64,000 nt of DNA, from positions 11,142,478 to 11,206,477 of the forward strand of contig CM043961.1 in assembly GCA_014529385.2 (NCBI GenBank), written 5' to 3'. Within the stretch, counting starts at the first letter, position 1. Each line of letters starts with the position of its first letter. The notes beneath the pieces were generated by a model. That model made no database searches. It saw nothing but the letters and a program-made list of their open reading frames with translations, and had not been told where the DNA came from. This document shows, in pieces, positions 61,389 to 64,000 of this stretch. The position numbers and the translations under genes were made by a program. The stretch is from Adiantum capillus-veneris. Taxonomy: Eukaryota > Streptophyta > Polypodiopsida > Polypodiales > Pteridaceae.

Positions 61389-64000
61389 TAAATCGATTTG
61401 ATTAATTTACTAGTGGAAAACCTCGAAGCGAGGAAAACCCACCGAAAGGATCATATACAAGGGGAAGAACACATAACCACTCAGCTATACAGTGTAGCTA
61501 GAAACATTCATAGGAAAGCTGATGCATCTGTGCGGTGATATCACCAACTTCCAAAGCAAACCGTAATGATTGCCTAAGAGAAAACTTGAACAGTGGGAAC
61601 GGGTCTGCATGAGTACGATGGAACATGTCCCAGTATCTGACCCACATGAAGAAAACCGCAAAACGTTGTAGTGTCGGCGAGAAAATGCCAAATGCCCAAA
61701 ACCTTTTGTGGAAGACAATCCCTGGAAAACGGAGCCAAATACAAGCCAATACACGGCGAAGAAAATCTCTAGTAATGCAACAATCCCACAACAAGTGGCA
61801 GACATTCTCTTCTGCAATCAAACAATGGACACAAGAAGAAGGGCGAATATGACGTGCCATAAGAAAAAGTGCCGATTGGGAGCACTCCAAGCAAACAGCA
61901 CCAAAAAAACAATCGCTCCTTCAAAGGAAAATGGCTTTTCCAAAAGGCAGAGAGAAGCTTCCTCCACCGGGGATCAGATTTGTGCATGTGCCGAAGGGCA
62001 TTACAATGATCAACAAACCAAGGTTGTGGTAGAAGAAGAGCATAAATTCGACCGGCAGAAATATCTTGAAAAGACGTTTCCCGAAGATCCCAATCAGACA
62101 TGCGATCACCATCAGGCAAAGGTGTGACGGACAAGAAATCAAGCAACATGTTTTGAAGTTCTCTCCAAAACCGACGGTAATGCATGCCCAATCCAAAACG
62201 GCAAGCGGCGAAGGGAAACTCAAAAGTATATTGAGCCTCATCGACCACATCCTCAACCAAACGAATGCCACGACTAGAGAGAAAGTAAGCCTGGCGAGGT
62301 GAGCGGTCGACCAAAGTAAGAGAGAATGCCCGGCTCCAATGGAGACTCTCCAAACGAATCGAACCACTTTCCCGCTGAGGATTCCACGATAGATGAATCG
62401 TAACCTCTTTCCAGGACGATACCAAAGTGGAAGCAAGAGGACATCCAGGAATGTGCCCTTCCATCTTGCCAAACACCACCTCCTAGATAGATGATTGCCA
62501 ATGGCCAAATGAGGAAGTAGCAACATGCTGACCGAGGTAACATCAAAGTCCATGGCTGAATTTGTTGCGCAAGTGTAGGTAACAACATAGCTTTCCTAGC
62601 AAGAACATGCTTGCACAAGTCCCAAGATATTAGACCACAAAGACGTTTAGGAGTGCAAAGCTTCTCCATCGACATCAAGCGCAAACCTTTTTTCTGAGCA
62701 TGGGTCCGCCACAAATGGGACTTAATGTCCGACATAAGAGAATGAAGACAACAATGAGGCCAGTGCATTAATGGCAAAAAGAACTGAATATATGCCATCA
62801 GGATACTCTGTACAATTTACAGACAAACATGTAACGGCCAGGTGGATAACTTCCAGTAATGCAATTTGACATTCAAACGTTGAGTAACCCAATCTACTTT
62901 ATGAGAGTGAGTGACATTCCATCCAATTGAATAACCCAAATGCCTAGTAATTACATTTGGAGACACAATCTCACCTGGCCACAATAGACTATGCCAATCA
63001 CAAGAACGAAGAGGCAGAAGCTTTGATTTATAAAACTTAACTCAATGCCAAACAATTCCAAGGCTTCCATAATCACTCCAACATCAGCCTGTTGATTACG
63101 AGGCATAAACAACAAGTCATCGGCATAAGCCTGGCCAATGAGGTGCGACCCGAGGGTAACCGTAAACCATGAAGACGCTCAATACAGGTCAGGTGATCAA
63201 GATGAATCAACAGGGAGTGAGTGCAATAGCATACAACATAGCACTGAGGGGACAACCCTGCCTGACCGAACAGCCAAGAGGCCAAGATTTTGTTAATTTG
63301 CCTTCCAAGATCCCCGAAGACGTACTACAAGCATACAAGAAATAAACTACATTGGCCAATTTAGGACCAAACCCTAGGCACCTCATCGTGGCAGCAATGA
63401 ACTTATGAAGTCCCACTGTACCATGTCAAAGGCCTTTTCAATATCAACTTGCAAGTTGCATCACCAAGACATCCTGCTGAGTATACTTAGCATACTCCAT
63501 GTCAATCGTAACATTGGCCAGATTGTCCATAATCTGACGACGTGGAATGAAACCATACTGAGCCTGATGGAGTCTTGCAAAAAGATGGTCCTTAATAAGG
63601 TGCACCAGCATCTTAGCAATATCTTGTAAACCATCGGCATCAAAGTAATAGGGCACCAGAGAGAGAATTGCTCGCAAAGCGCTTGCTTAGGCAACAATTT
63701 AAGTAAATCTTCTTTTTAAGAAAGAGGCAAATCCTGTTTCTCCCATGCTGCATTTATCATGAAAAGCAACGGTTGTTCAAGAGCGTCCCAGAAGGAGAGG
63801 AAAAATTCCATAGTAAGCCCACCCCAACCGGGAGACTGTCAATGGCCCAATGCAACAACGCACTATGCAATTCTGAATTAGTGAATGGTTCCTCAAGGCA
63901 TCATGCATCTTGCCGGGATATGATCTAATGAACAAAAGTAAGCATCAATTGACGCGCATGGCAAACAGCCGAAGATGCCTGAGAAGGAGCAGCAAACACC
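61385..64000 (-). mobile_element. L1-type LINE, ORF2 C-terminal part, runs off window
   Basis: The minus strand encodes a plant L1-type ORF2 in pieces. RT: SLWCPITLM/YKILLR near 63660, GFIPRRQIMDNLA near 63550, motif A DIEKAFDMVQWDFI (63450-63405), motif B CSVRQGCPLSAML (63270-63230), motif C AYADDLLF (63135-63110). The zinc-binding domain lies downstream: FPLKERLFFWCCLLGVLPIG, then CVHCLIAEENVCHLLWDC (about 61930-61770). The frame ends at about 61485 (LSYECF-stop). The 3' UTR runs to about 61387, where it meets a GA tail shared with the plus-strand element on the other side. Several frameshifts make it inactive, and the endonuclease and ORF1 lie outside the window if present. Confidence 0.9.

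Noticed and set aside
61625-62302. Plus-strand frames over 61.6-62.3 kb
   Set aside because: They are antisense to the LINE zinc-binding domain on the minus strand and contain no domain of their own.

Overview
This window is nuclear DNA of a large, repeat-rich plant genome, read from sequence alone. It holds no rRNA, tRNA, operon or other bacterial signal and no confidently recognisable host gene. Almost everything identifiable is a retroelement or a simple repeat: Ty1/copia and Ty3/gypsy LTR elements, L1-type LINEs with the plant zinc-binding C-terminus, and a Penelope-like element (PLE), together with many long (TG)n, (TC)n and (AT)n tracts. The gag start MNLRSG, the initiator-methionine tRNA primer site and the zf-RVT LINE domain point to land plants. 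A PLE is uncommon in flowering plants, so a fern, lycophyte or conifer-like genome is my inference, not a demonstrated fact.

Layout. 1-2.2 kb: decayed gypsy pol and gag remnants (minus strand). 2.2-3.4 kb: non-coding with TG tracts. 4.0-5.66 kb: degenerate tandem satellite of about 187 bp. 5.8-8.0 kb: compound microsatellites, an AT block and a duplicated ~600-bp unit. 8.34-9.03 kb: 5'-truncated LINE with a 31-bp target duplication. 9.07-12.72 kb: internally deleted copia element with LTRs, primer site, polypurine tract and target duplication. 13.17-14.94 kb: foldback element carrying four GC-rich hairpins. 15.1-15.9 kb: unexplained overlapping ORFs. 16.55-24.19 kb: copies of one decayed TG-microsatellite LTR family, called family T here. 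24.1-46.9 kb: a large gypsy complex (called G1) on the minus strand, split at 34.14-39.33 kb by a very young intact copia element. 46.9-55.4 kb: more family-T sequence with a PLE inserted in a TG tract. 55.4-61.1 kb: degenerate DNA with two small unexplained ORFs. 61.4-64.0 kb: a minus-strand LINE running off the right edge.

Nesting gives a relative history. Family T is old. The PLE and G1 lie within family T. The copia element entered G1 last: its two 280-bp LTRs look identical and its 1,393-codon polyprotein is uninterrupted.

The most unusual structures are these: (1) a perfect 24-bp palindrome recurring at about 285-bp intervals in two clusters associated with G1; (2) the G1 pol, which has two tandem HHCC integrase zinc fingers and a second protease-like domain downstream of integrase in the same frame; (3) two PLE copies whose conserved 3' ends carry mutually exclusive hairpins and abut TG microsatellites; (4) the foldback element at 13-15 kb; (5) two LINE-like 3' ends that converge on one (TC)n tract.
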